Notes: generated by a model from the sequence alone, not told the origin. A stretch of 13,214 nucleotides of DNA from an uncultured Erythrobacter sp. (GCA_913061345.1 CAJXTZ010000060.1:1-13214); one strand, 5' to 3'; shown: positions 1 to 6,771, counted from the first letter of the stretch. Translations and numbers: made by a program.

Positions 1-771
1 CCCTACTACTTGAGTGTAATTTGGCAGTGCCAGCAATTGCTCCAAATAGGTAATGGATTGCGGGTCACGTTCTCCGAAATATTTGATTGCTCGTTCACGC
101 ATCCAAGTATGAGTGAAATGAGCGCGGAAATCTTGAAGGTGGGAGTTGGGATAGGCTCGTGCGTTCACAGCGCGGCCATCCTCATAGGTGTGCAAGTATG
201 AAGGCATGTTATTCGGATCGAAGCCGTTGTCTCGCAGCCACTTTGAGAACATCAATCCCTCAGATATGTCCGGCACCATGCTATCGGGCAGCGTGTAACC
301 TAGTTGCTCCATCGGCCCGATAAGTGAGATAGTCACCTCGTTGAGCATGGAGAAATGCCCCGCAGGAACATTTGTCATATTCGCCATATATCGACGTAGA
401 TGGTAGGGTAAATTGCCGCCTGGGATTTTGCCAGACATCCAATCTAGCACCCACTTGGACACCTTCACTGCAAATTCTGGCGATAGCCATTGCGCAAGAT
501 TGATCGCGACCTGTGGGTGCACCCATGTCCCCTGCATAGTCGGATCACCACCCTTAATGGACTGCACCAAAACCGATATCGGTATACCGATATCGGCCTC
601 GAGTGCGTTCAGAAAGGCAGTTGTCTGCTTACTCTCTCGGTAATGCCCAAGCAGCTTTCCCGCAGCTTTACACATTGCGGTCGCGTTCACGTAACCGTCG
701 CGAACACGCTGGTAGATTACCTCCCGCTCGAGTTCATGTTGGACCAAGGGAAGAGATAGCTGTTCTGACAT
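1..771 (-). CDS. KilA-N domain protein, 3' end cut by window edge
   Basis: The frame is open for 257 codons from an ATG at 771 to base 1 without a stop, so the C-terminus lies outside the window. A GGAG ribosome-binding site sits about 6 bases upstream of the ATG. Residues about 18-115 read as a KilA-N domain: DGYVNATAMCKAAGK at 26-40, a variable arm, then GTWVHPQVAINLAQWLSPEF at 81-100 and the closing helix VSKWVLDWMSG. This is a DNA-binding fold common in large DNA viruses, phages and prophages. Residues 135-257 form a second region, which I cannot name, with SEGLMFSKWLRDNGFD and HFTHTWMRERAIKYFGERD. No membrane segments are visible. GC is clearly lower than in the neighbouring GTA genes, which suggests foreign origin. 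It diverges from the GTA remnant. A prophage regulator, or a BstA-like abortive-infection protein (BstA also has an N-terminal KilA-N domain), is conceivable but unproven. The KilA-N call is firm; the role is not. Confidence 0.85.
   Translation of the reverse strand, partial: MSEQLSLPLVQHELEREVIYQRVRDGYVNATAMCKAAGKLLGHYRESKQTTAFLNALEADIGIPISVLVQSIKGGDPTMQGTWVHPQVAINLAQWLSPEFAVKVSKWVLDWMSGKIPGGNLPYHLRRYMANMTNVPAGHFSMLNEVTISLIGPMEQLGYTLPDSMVPDISEGLMFSKWLRDNGFDPNNMPSYLHTYEDGRAVNARAYPNSHLQDFRAHFTHTWMRERAIKYFGERDPQSITYLEQLLALPNYTQVVG
573..596. repeat. 24-bp perfect palindrome inside the KilA-N gene
   Basis: Two copies of the self-complementary 10-mer CCGATATCGG flank TATA, and the whole 24 bases equal their own reverse complement. 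It falls in codons about 59-66 of the KilA-N gene, encoding part of ADIGIPIS. It has no spacer loop, so it resembles an operator-type dyad more than a hairpin. It could be a protein-binding site or chance codon usage. Confidence 0.6.
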
Positions 772-984
772 AGAAGCTCCGAATCACGTTCAGACCATCC
801 TCGGGTTACAGGACATGAGAGTCTATCGCGCACAATGGTTTATCCCCGCGTGCACATTTTGTTCTTTCCTACAGCGTGACACTGAATGTACCGATTCGGT
901 CATAGTCGGAGAACCGTCGAGAGGGCGGGCTTCTCCAGCGATTTCAACGCTCTCTAGGTTTGGGTTTGTAAAAGACACAATCGC
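772..984. other. Intergenic stretch between the KilA-N gene and the gp12 remnant
   Basis: I see no convincing gene here; the plus-strand frame opening at 815 is a shadow that runs on into gp13 out of frame. Base composition resembles the KilA-N side rather than the GTA side. It must hold the promoter of the leftward KilA-N gene, but I cannot identify good -35/-10 boxes. The sequence just before the recognisable gp12 codons contains TGTAAAAGACACA (967-979), with outward TGT/ACA edges like some transposon ends. That resemblance is weak. Confidence 0.5.
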
Positions 985-1083
985 CTTCGCTTTGCGCAGG
1001 ACCGTCTCGACATCAGGGGTTCTACCTTCGCAGCCGGCGAGGTGCCCTCCGTGCCGCTTATTGAAGTTCGTGAGGACATATGA
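985..1083 (+). pseudogene. C-terminal remnant of GTA distal tail protein gp12 (DUF2460/TIGR02217)
   Basis: In the frame ending with the TGA at 1081-1083, about 32 codons read RLRFAQDRLDI followed by STFAAGEVPSVPLIEVREDI and stop. This matches the conserved end of the GTA gp12 family, whose last segment runs roughly RFDTDRLDI...AGEIPSIPLVEVRE. Upstream the frame loses resemblance to the family and meets a TAG at 955-957, so about 85-90% of the roughly 210-residue protein is missing. The stop overlaps the gp13 start as ATATGA, the usual translational coupling in this cluster, and the remnant supplies gp13's ribosome-binding site (GAGG). The N-terminal part was removed by insertion, deletion or assembly joining near 980-990. 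The remnant cannot make a functional protein. Confidence 0.85.
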
Positions 1084-1901
1084 GCGCGGTCTTCTTTGCC
1101 AAGGAACTGGAGGGCGTAGCCACGTGGTGGCGCGTCATGCGCCGAGACGGGGTCGCGCTGGCGTTTACCAGCCACAACCGTTCACTGTATTTCGATGGCA
1201 TCACACATCTCTCGGCACCAGGCATGTTGCCGTCGGCTATCAGGCGCACCGCAAGACTAGAGCGGGACAGCGTGGAGGTGCAGGGCATCCTGTCGCACGA
1301 GACGATTTCGCGAACCGACCTCGAAAATGGGCGTTTTGCAGATGCGCACGTGGCGATTGGCATGGTGAACTGGGAAAACCTGCAACGCAGTACGCTGTTC
1401 CAAGGAAGCCTTGGCAACGTCTCGGCGGAAGATGATGGTTTCAACGCAGAATTGCGTTCTGCCAAGGCCAGCCTCGAGCAGGACTTCGTGCCGCGCACCA
1501 GCCCCACTTGCCGCGCGGCGTTTTGCGATGCCGCATGCCGTTTGAATCCCGTCGCTTACACGCGGCTCGCCAGTGTGACCGCAGTTGATACGAAGGCAAA
1601 CGCAGTTCGCTTCGATGGACTGATCCAGACGGCTGACTACAGCCAGGGAGTGTTGCGCTGGGTCGACGGACCTCACGCCGGCTCGAAAATGCATGTTGTG
1701 AATGTGGAGAGCGGCGGGCTCGTACTCGATCAGCCCCTCTCAGTCACCATCGAACCCGGCCACCGCGCGTATGTAAGGGAAGGATGCGATCATACCGTTT
1801 CCACCTGTTCATCACGTTTCGGCAACGCCGTGAATTTTCAGGGTGAGCCGTTCCTGCCGGGCAACGACGTGCTGACCCGCTATCCGACAAGTTCTTCATG
1901 A
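1080..1901 (+). CDS. GTA gp13-type baseplate hub protein (DUF2163 / phage BR0599 family)
   Basis: This 273-residue protein is complete and of normal family length. The N-terminal half carries the DUF2163 signature (TWWRVMRRDGVALAFTSHNR at 15-34), and the C-terminal part carries the BR0599-type end GNAVNFQGEPFLPGND. In the Rhodobacter capsulatus GTA particle the homologue is the hub under the tail, reported to hold an iron-sulfur cluster. Cysteines are at 144, 149, 153, 236 and 243 in the contexts SPTCRAAFCDAAC and EGCDHTVSTC. C144, C153, C236 and C243 are the likely ligands and C149 appears to be extra. The start overlaps the gp12 stop and the stop overlaps the gp14 start (ATGA), so it is coupled on both sides. 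Because gp12 and everything upstream are missing here, its usual transcription source may be lost. Lengthwise it is intact. Confidence 0.93.
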   Translation: MSAVFFAKELEGVATWWRVMRRDGVALAFTSHNRSLYFDGITHLSAPGMLPSAIRRTARLERDSVEVQGILSHETISRTDLENGRFADAHVAIGMVNWENLQRSTLFQGSLGNVSAEDDGFNAELRSAKASLEQDFVPRTSPTCRAAFCDAACRLNPVAYTRLASVTAVDTKANAVRFDGLIQTADYSQGVLRWVDGPHAGSKMHVVNVESGGLVLDQPLSVTIEPGHRAYVREGCDHTVSTCSSRFGNAVNFQGEPFLPGNDVLTRYPTSSS

Positions 1902-2302
1902 GTGTGGCACTAGCATTAGCCTACGCTGCGCAAGATATGATCGGCACGCCATTCCGTCTTCGCGGGCGCAGTCGAAACGGCATTGATTGTATCGGGCTGG
2001 TGAGTCTTGCACTGTCGGTCGTCGGTCGCACGCCGCCGCCATTACCAAACTACAGCATGCGCAATCTTGGCAGGGAACGTTTCGACAAATTGATCGATGC
2101 CGCGGGTCTTGCTGTGACGCTCGAACCGCAATTGGCAGGCGATGTCCTTCTCCTGCGTCCGTCAGCCGCACAATATCACCTCGCAATTGTCGGTCCGACC
2201 GCAAAGATCATTCACGCTTATGCGGGGCTGGGTCGGGTGGTCGCCAGCCGCGCGCCGCTTCCCTGGCCGATAGAAACGCGCTGGCGCCTCGAGGAAACCT
2301 GA
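1898..2302 (+). CDS. GTA gp14-type NlpC/P60 cell-wall peptidase
   Basis: This 134-residue NlpC/P60-fold cysteine peptidase is the tail-associated enzyme thought to open peptidoglycan during DNA delivery by GTA particles. The nucleophile is C31 in GIDCIGLV. The catalytic histidine is H94 in AQYHLAIV, and H106 in IIHAYAGLGRVV is a further conserved position. The tail ends in WRLEET, as is common for the family. The start lies in an ATGA overlap with the gp13 stop, and gp15 follows after 12 bases. All expected active-site residues are present, so nothing suggests decay of this gene even though the cluster is broken upstream. It has no signal peptide, which fits a structural component assembled into a particle. 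Confidence 0.93.
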   Translation: MSVALALAYAAQDMIGTPFRLRGRSRNGIDCIGLVSLALSVVGRTPPPLPNYSMRNLGRERFDKLIDAAGLAVTLEPQLAGDVLLLRPSAAQYHLAIVGPTAKIIHAYAGLGRVVASRAPLPWPIETRWRLEET

Positions 2303-2314
2303 AGGAACGATACC

Positions 2315-4495
2315 ATGGCTACTTTAGTCCTTACCGCCGTCGGCACAGCGATCGGCGGCCCCATCGGCGGCGCAATAGGCTCGCTGATCGGAAGCCAGTT
2401 GGACGGGGCTGTATTTGGAGGAGGAGACCGCGAAGGCCCGCGACTACAGGAACTGGTAGTAACAACCTCCAGCTACGGCATGCCGATACCCCGTCATTTC
2501 GGCACGATGCGCGCGGCAGGTTCGATCATTTGGGCAACCGATCTCGTCGAAAGCAGCGATGAGTCCGGTGGCAAGGGCCAGCCCACAGTGACGACATACA
2601 GCTATTCGATTTCATTCGCGGTTGCGTTGGCAAGCCGTCCGATTGCCTCCATCGGTCGGATCTGGGCCGACGGCAATTTGCTACGTGGCGGTGCGGGCGA
2701 TTTGAAAGTAGGCGGCAGCTTTCGACTCTACACCGGCGAGGGCGACCAGCAACCCGACCCCCTGATCGCTGCGGACAAGGGCGCTCTGTGCCCCGCATTC
2801 CGGGGAATGGCCTATTGCGTGTTCGAAGACCTGCAACTGGCGGACTTCGGCAACCGCATTCCGGCTCTTACATTTGAAATCGTGGCCGATACTGGCGAAA
2901 TTACCTTGCAATCCATCCTGTCTGCCAAAAGCCAGCAAAGCACCGTGGATCGCGCACTGGACGACTTGCAAGGTTATTCGGATGGGGGAGGTCCACTTCA
3001 GTACATGCTCGAAACGGTAGACCGCCTCTATCCCATGGCATGCGATGCGACCGGCGCCCACCTGACCTTTTTCGATGCGTATCCGTCTAGTGAATCGGTC
3101 GTCAGGCTGCCCGAGGCCGCCATCGATGTTTCAGGCGAGAGTTTCGGTGCGACTTCAGGCCGTACGAGCCAGCAACGCGCAGACGCAACGCGCGTACCAA
3201 GCGGACTGCGCTATTACGACGTGGACCGTGACTACCAGTCCGGCATGCAACGCGCAGGCGGACGCGCCCAGCCCGGACGGAACCATATCCTGGAGTTTCC
3301 TGGTGCCCTCGCGGCGGGCAAAGCGCGCGAACTGGCGAATGACGCGGCGGAAGGAGCCAACTGGTCTCAGGAAAGGCTTGCCTATCGTGTGGCCGAGCTC
3401 GACCCCGACCTTGGACCGGGGCGCATGGTCGCCATTGACGGAAAGCCCGGTAACTGGAGGATCGAGGCATGGGAATGGCGCGAGAACGGACTTGAGCTGG
3501 AACTGTTGCGGATGCCCTATCGGCGCAGTGCTACAGTCGCCAGCGATGCCGGTACCTCCCTCCCGCCGAAGGATGTCATCGCCAGCCCGACACGACTGAT
3601 CGCGTTCGAACTGCCATGGGATGGGCAAGGCTCCCCGGACCAGCGGCAGATCTTTGCCGCCGCAAGCGCAGCCACTTCGGGTTGGACGGGTGCAACTCTA
3701 TATGCAGACCAGGGCGGCAGCCTCGTTCCGATCGCTGGGACCGGCTCCCGACGATGTATCACCGGACGAACGACAGCACCCCTGCCGCCCAGTGGTTCGC
3801 TCATATTCGACCGGTGCACCCCATTGGATGTCCAGCTGGATTCCGATGATTTCGTCCTGTCCTCCATGACACCGGAAGACCTGGCAAATGGCGCAAATCG
3901 CGCTCTCGTTGGTAATGAAATCCTGCAGTTCTGCCACGCGCAAGGACTAGGCAGCGGTCTGTGGCGACTGTCCGGCTTGCTGCGCGGCCGCGGAGGGACG
4001 GAGCCTGAGGCTCTTGGAGGCGCCGGGCCTGATGTACCGTTCTGTTTGCTCGACCAAAAGCCCACCGCCCTAGATTCTGCCAAGATCGGAGCCAGCAATA
4101 TCGTAGCCGCGATCGGCCTTGCCGATAGTGAACCCGTAATCGCAACGATATCCACACCGCGAAGAAGCTTGAAGCCCTTATCGCCCGTCCATGGCAAGGC
4201 CGTGCGCGCCGCCGATGGCAGTGTGAAGCTATGCTGGCGACGTCGCTCGCGCGGAGCGTGGAACTGGCAAGGGCAGGTGGATGTGCCACTCAACGAGCAA
4301 TCCGAGCGCTACGAAGTGGGCCTTGGCGATCCCGACCGGCCCCACAGGGTGTGGGAAACCGATACCAGCATCCTCGTCCTTGATCCGGCAGATTATGCCT
4401 CGCTTCGCGCGGATTTCGAAGGCGCAGCCTTCTGGGTGCGGCAGGTTGGCACGCACGACCGTTCCGAACCCCTGTTTCTTACCAACATTAGCTGA
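2315..4495 (+). CDS. GTA gp15-type baseplate 'megatron' / host-specificity protein, short form
   Basis: The protein is 726 residues with a good AAGGAA ribosome-binding site. It begins with a glycine-rich hydrophobic helix (residues about 8-30, GTAIGGPIGGAIGSLIGSQL), then the family segment MPIPRHFGTMRAAGSIIWA at about 56-74. Next comes a phage-tail_3-type domain, roughly from residue 200 to the middle of the protein, and a C-terminal region with short beta-rich stretches. In R. capsulatus the homologue is about 1300 residues and includes a GTA TIM-barrel domain. I see no room for that domain here, so this is the shorter architecture that I believe is common in Sphingomonadales rather than a fresh truncation: the start is conserved and the frame is clean to its TGA. 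The protein forms the central tail spike or penetration device. It lies 12 bases after gp14 and 9 bases before the DUF2793 gene, in one operon. Confidence 0.9.
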   Translation: MATLVLTAVGTAIGGPIGGAIGSLIGSQLDGAVFGGGDREGPRLQELVVTTSSYGMPIPRHFGTMRAAGSIIWATDLVESSDESGGKGQPTVTTYSYSISFAVALASRPIASIGRIWADGNLLRGGAGDLKVGGSFRLYTGEGDQQPDPLIAADKGALCPAFRGMAYCVFEDLQLADFGNRIPALTFEIVADTGEITLQSILSAKSQQSTVDRALDDLQGYSDGGGPLQYMLETVDRLYPMACDATGAHLTFFDAYPSSESVVRLPEAAIDVSGESFGATSGRTSQQRADATRVPSGLRYYDVDRDYQSGMQRAGGRAQPGRNHILEFPGALAAGKARELANDAAEGANWSQERLAYRVAELDPDLGPGRMVAIDGKPGNWRIEAWEWRENGLELELLRMPYRRSATVASDAGTSLPPKDVIASPTRLIAFELPWDGQGSPDQRQIFAAASAATSGWTGATLYADQGGSLVPIAGTGSRRCITGRTTAPLPPSGSLIFDRCTPLDVQLDSDDFVLSSMTPEDLANGANRALVGNEILQFCHAQGLGSGLWRLSGLLRGRGGTEPEALGGAGPDVPFCLLDQKPTALDSAKIGASNIVAAIGLADSEPVIATISTPRRSLKPLSPVHGKAVRAADGSVKLCWRRRSRGAWNWQGQVDVPLNEQSERYEVGLGDPDRPHRVWETDTSILVLDPADYASLRADFEGAAFWVRQVGTHDRSEPLFLTNIS

Positions 4496-4504
4496 GGTCC
4501 CTTC

Positions 4505-4963
4505 ATGTCCGAACCGATAGTTTTCTCTTCCACGACCCCACGCGTGGGTCTCCCTAATCTCTTCGCTGCGCAGGCTCAGAAGGAGTTCACTGTCAACGAG
4601 GCATTCGGCCTGATCGATGCGCTCCTTCATCCGGTTGTCGAGGGTGAAGCTAACGATCCTCCGTCATCACCGAGCGAGGGGGAAAGCTGGATCGTTGGCA
4701 GCCAGCCCACTGGCGAATGGGCGGAAAAGGCAGGCCGGATCGCCTGTCGCCAGAGCGGCAACTGGCTATTCGTATCTCCGCTGGACGGTATGGGAGCATT
4801 CGACAGGTCTGTGGGTCGGATAGCCCGGTATGACGGGGCGTGGACCTCTGCTTCCACGATCGCGATCCCGAACGGCGGCGCCACTGTCGATACGGAGGCC
4901 CGCAGCGCCATCGCCGAAATCTTGAGCGCGCTGTCGGTAGCTGGCATCCTGAAAGCAGAATAG
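4505..4963 (+). CDS. DUF2793 family protein at the end of the GTA operon
   Basis: This 152-residue protein has the DUF2793 pattern. It opens with TTPRVGLPNLFAAQAQKEFT at residues 8-27, followed by NEAFGLIDALLHPVVEG. A central part has tryptophans spaced like a small beta domain (SWIVG, GEWAEKAG, NWLFVSPLDGMGAF). A C-terminal helix (TEARSAIAEILSALSVAGIL) closes it. DUF2793 genes are known from phage tails and from the 3' ends of GTA clusters in alphaproteobacteria, where a fibre or spike role has been suggested; the function is not established. It starts 9 bases after gp15, with a GAGG ribosome-binding site overlapping the gp15 stop, so it is co-transcribed and probably coupled. Nothing indicates truncation. 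It is the last clearly GTA-related gene before sodC. Confidence 0.88.
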   Translation: MSEPIVFSSTTPRVGLPNLFAAQAQKEFTVNEAFGLIDALLHPVVEGEANDPPSSPSEGESWIVGSQPTGEWAEKAGRIACRQSGNWLFVSPLDGMGAFDRSVGRIARYDGAWTSASTIAIPNGGATVDTEARSAIAEILSALSVAGILKAE

Positions 4964-5018
4964 CGGACCCATCTGCAACCATGCGCGTATTAAGGTAAGA
5001 CAGCCAAAAGGAGCCACC

Positions 5019-5549
5019 ATGCAACGTCGCAGTCTTCCCCTTATCGCCATCGCCCTGCTTGCCACTTCCGGTTGCGCAACTGCCTACGAAGGGTCTTCCA
5101 GCGAAATCGGCTCGGCAATGCTGATGGATCGCAACGGCAACGATGTAGGTTCTGCTATGCTATATTCCGAAGGTGACGAAGTAACGGTTTCCGTTTCGCT
5201 CGAAGGACTTTCCGCTGGAACCCATGCCGTTCACCTTCATACGACGGGCAACTGCAGTGCGAGCGATTTCACGTCTGCAGGCGGACATTTGAACCCGATG
5301 GGAAATGAACATGGCAGCCTTAATCCGCAGGGCGCACATCTGGGTGATCTGCCCAACGCAGAAGTCTCCGCAGCAGGTGTGGGCATTGTAAGCGAAACGC
5401 TTCGCGGTTCGCGCGCGAGCGTAGTTTCCCAAATATTCGATGCCGATGGTACGGCCGTTGTCGTTCACGCAGGCGCTGATGATTACCGGACCGATCCCGC
5501 CGGCGATGCGGGAAGCCGCGTCGCATGCGGCGTGATTTCACAAGGCTGA
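5019..5549 (+). CDS. sodC: Cu/Zn superoxide dismutase, exported
   Basis: This 176-residue enzyme converts superoxide to oxygen and hydrogen peroxide in the periplasm. All catalytic positions are visible: copper ligands H72 and H74 (AVHLHTTG), H90 (GGHLNP, bridging) and H150 (VVVHAGADDY); zinc ligands H98, H107 and D110 (in HGSLNPQGAHLGDLPN); and the disulfide pair C79-C170 (TGNC, VACGVI). The N-terminus is a signal peptide of about 18-20 residues. It ends in ATSGC, so C19 could be a lipoprotein cysteine, although threonine at -3 is not the preferred lipobox residue and cleavage after GCA is an alternative. An AAAAGGAG ribosome-binding site precedes the ATG. The 55-base gap from the DUF2793 gene leaves room for its own promoter, but read-through from the GTA operon is possible. 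It converges with queC, with only 30 bases between the stops. Confidence 0.95.
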   Translation: MQRRSLPLIAIALLATSGCATAYEGSSSEIGSAMLMDRNGNDVGSAMLYSEGDEVTVSVSLEGLSAGTHAVHLHTTGNCSASDFTSAGGHLNPMGNEHGSLNPQGAHLGDLPNAEVSAAGVGIVSETLRGSRASVVSQIFDADGTAVVVHAGADDYRTDPAGDAGSRVACGVISQG

Positions 5550-5579
5550 CGTGTACCCTGTGATCGGCGCCGGATAGGC

Positions 5580-6290
5580 TTATACCGTCTTCTCGCCGTC
5601 CGTCGGTATCCGGGCATATACTGTGGTGTCGATCACGCCAGCCTTGGCGAAACCCTTCAGTCGTAATCGACAGCTGTCGCATAGCCCGCAGGCCATACCG
5701 TCGGGCGTGGGATCATAGCAGGACCAGCTCCATGCCGGATCGAGATCCAGCCGCTGGCATTCACGTGCAATGCCTGCCTTCGTCATATGCTGCAGAGGCG
5801 TATGGATCTTGAACGGTCGTCCTTCAACACCCTGCTTCGTACCAAGCCGTGCGGTTTCGGCGAAGCTGGCGATAAATTCAGGGCGGCAGTCGGGGTATCC
5901 CGAATAATCCAGCGCGTTGACCCCTATGAAAATGTCGCTGGCGCCAGAGCTTTCAGCAAATGCGGTTGTCAGCGATAGAAACAACAGGTTTCGCGCAGGC
6001 ACGTAGGTGATCGGGATATCGGCTCCCACGCCGGCTTTGGGAACGTCGATATCGGCCGTGAGCGCGGATGCGCCGAACTGCCGCAGGTCGAGCGGCAGAT
6101 TAACATGGCGCTCCACCCCCAACTTTTTGGCGATAAATTTGGCGGATTGTAGTTCACGCGCATGTCGCTGGCCGTAATCGATGGTAAGCGCATGAACCCG
6201 GAAGCCGCGTTCCGACGCGATCGCGCTCGTAACCATCGAGTCGAGTCCGCCCGAAAGCAAAACGACAGCGATCTTGTCCATTTCTTTCAT
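5580..6290 (-). CDS. queC: 7-cyano-7-deazaguanine synthase QueC
   Basis: This 236-residue protein is of normal family length. It makes preQ0 from 7-carboxy-7-deazaguanine and ammonia with ATP, a step toward queuosine in tRNA. The ATP-binding PP-loop SGGLDS is at residues 13-18, followed by the family motif ALTIDYGQRH at 34-43 and NLLFLSLTTAFAE at 101-113. Zinc is expected at C191, C201, C204 and C207 (SCYDP, then ACGLCDSC). The first ATG (6290) has no clear ribosome-binding site. A second ATG three codons in (6281) is preceded by a purine run and could be used instead. It lies 58 bases downstream of the DUF3617-like gene on the same strand. I see no other queuosine genes and no convincing preQ1 riboswitch in the leader. 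Confidence 0.96.
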   Translation of the reverse strand: MKEMDKIAVVLLSGGLDSMVTSAIASERGFRVHALTIDYGQRHARELQSAKFIAKKLGVERHVNLPLDLRQFGASALTADIDVPKAGVGADIPITYVPARNLLFLSLTTAFAESSGASDIFIGVNALDYSGYPDCRPEFIASFAETARLGTKQGVEGRPFKIHTPLQHMTKAGIARECQRLDLDPAWSWSCYDPTPDGMACGLCDSCRLRLKGFAKAGVIDTTVYARIPTDGEKTV

Positions 6291-6313
6291 TGGTGTCGGC
6301 TAGGCATTCGTGC

Positions 6314-6329
6314 CCACTTCGGCAAGTGG
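6314..6329. repeat. Small inverted repeat between the DUF3617-like gene and queC
   Basis: CCACTT and AAGTGG form a 6-bp stem with a 4-base loop. No T-run follows on either strand, so it is at most a weak or Rho-assisted terminator, or an RNA-stability hairpin in the queC leader. Confidence 0.35.
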
Positions 6330-6348
6330 CCTATCAGCAAGCGAACTG

Positions 6349-6753
6349 TCAGCACGATCCAACGTGACGCGCTTCACCTTCCATAGAAAACGGCGCGCCG
6401 CCGTGAATACCCTGGCTTCGTATCTGAACGACATCGGGGCTTTCGCGTCGAATGGTGGTTCGGCCATAGCCATTCCCACGGCACGTATACTGGACCGTCA
6501 CTTCCCGGGACTCATCCTGCACCACAAAGCGATCGCATGCCGGCTGGCGGTGGCGCAGCTGGATAAGTTCACGTCCGGTGCGCACACAAATACGTCGGTT
6601 CGAACCGTCGGATCGCAAGCGCAGCTCCCATGCGCCGCGCTCCAGCGTGTTGAGCATGCCCAGACCTGGAGCCTGGGCAGACACGGGATTGAACGCGATT
6701 ACAGCTGCCACTGCCGCGCTTACCATACCGAGTTTTCCCTTCATACCTGTCAC
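6349..6753 (-). CDS. Small secreted protein, DUF3617-like
   Basis: This 134-residue protein has a signal peptide: KGKLG, then a hydrophobic stretch VSAAVAAVIAF, ending at PVSAQA, with probable cleavage near residues 26-28. The mature part has GAWELRLRSDGSNRRICVRTG and four cysteines, one each near CVRT, ACDRF, YTCRGNG and the C-terminal GSC, which suggests two disulfides in the periplasm. The overall pattern recalls DUF3617 proteins of sphingomonads, whose function is unknown; I am moderately sure of that assignment. The start is uncertain: a GTG at 6753 has AGGAG 10 bases upstream, while the ATG at 6744 has only a weak site. It sits between hslO and queC on the same strand with gaps of 77 and 58 bases, so it may be its own unit or a loose part of the same one. 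Confidence 0.72.
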   Translation of the reverse strand: MTGMKGKLGMVSAAVAAVIAFNPVSAQAPGLGMLNTLERGAWELRLRSDGSNRRICVRTGRELIQLRHRQPACDRFVVQDESREVTVQYTCRGNGYGRTTIRRESPDVVQIRSQGIHGGAPFSMEGEARHVGSC

Positions 6754-6771
6754 CGCAAATCTACTCCTGTT

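Noticed and set aside
815..1435. A 206-codon plus-strand frame over the gp12 remnant and gp13.
   Set aside because: It is in a different frame from both the gp12 remnant and gp13, is Arg/Cys-rich and lacks a ribosome-binding site.
6291..6348. A preQ1 riboswitch in front of queC.
   Set aside because: The leader is under 60 bases, contains only one 6-bp stem and lacks the A-rich tail expected of a preQ1-I aptamer.
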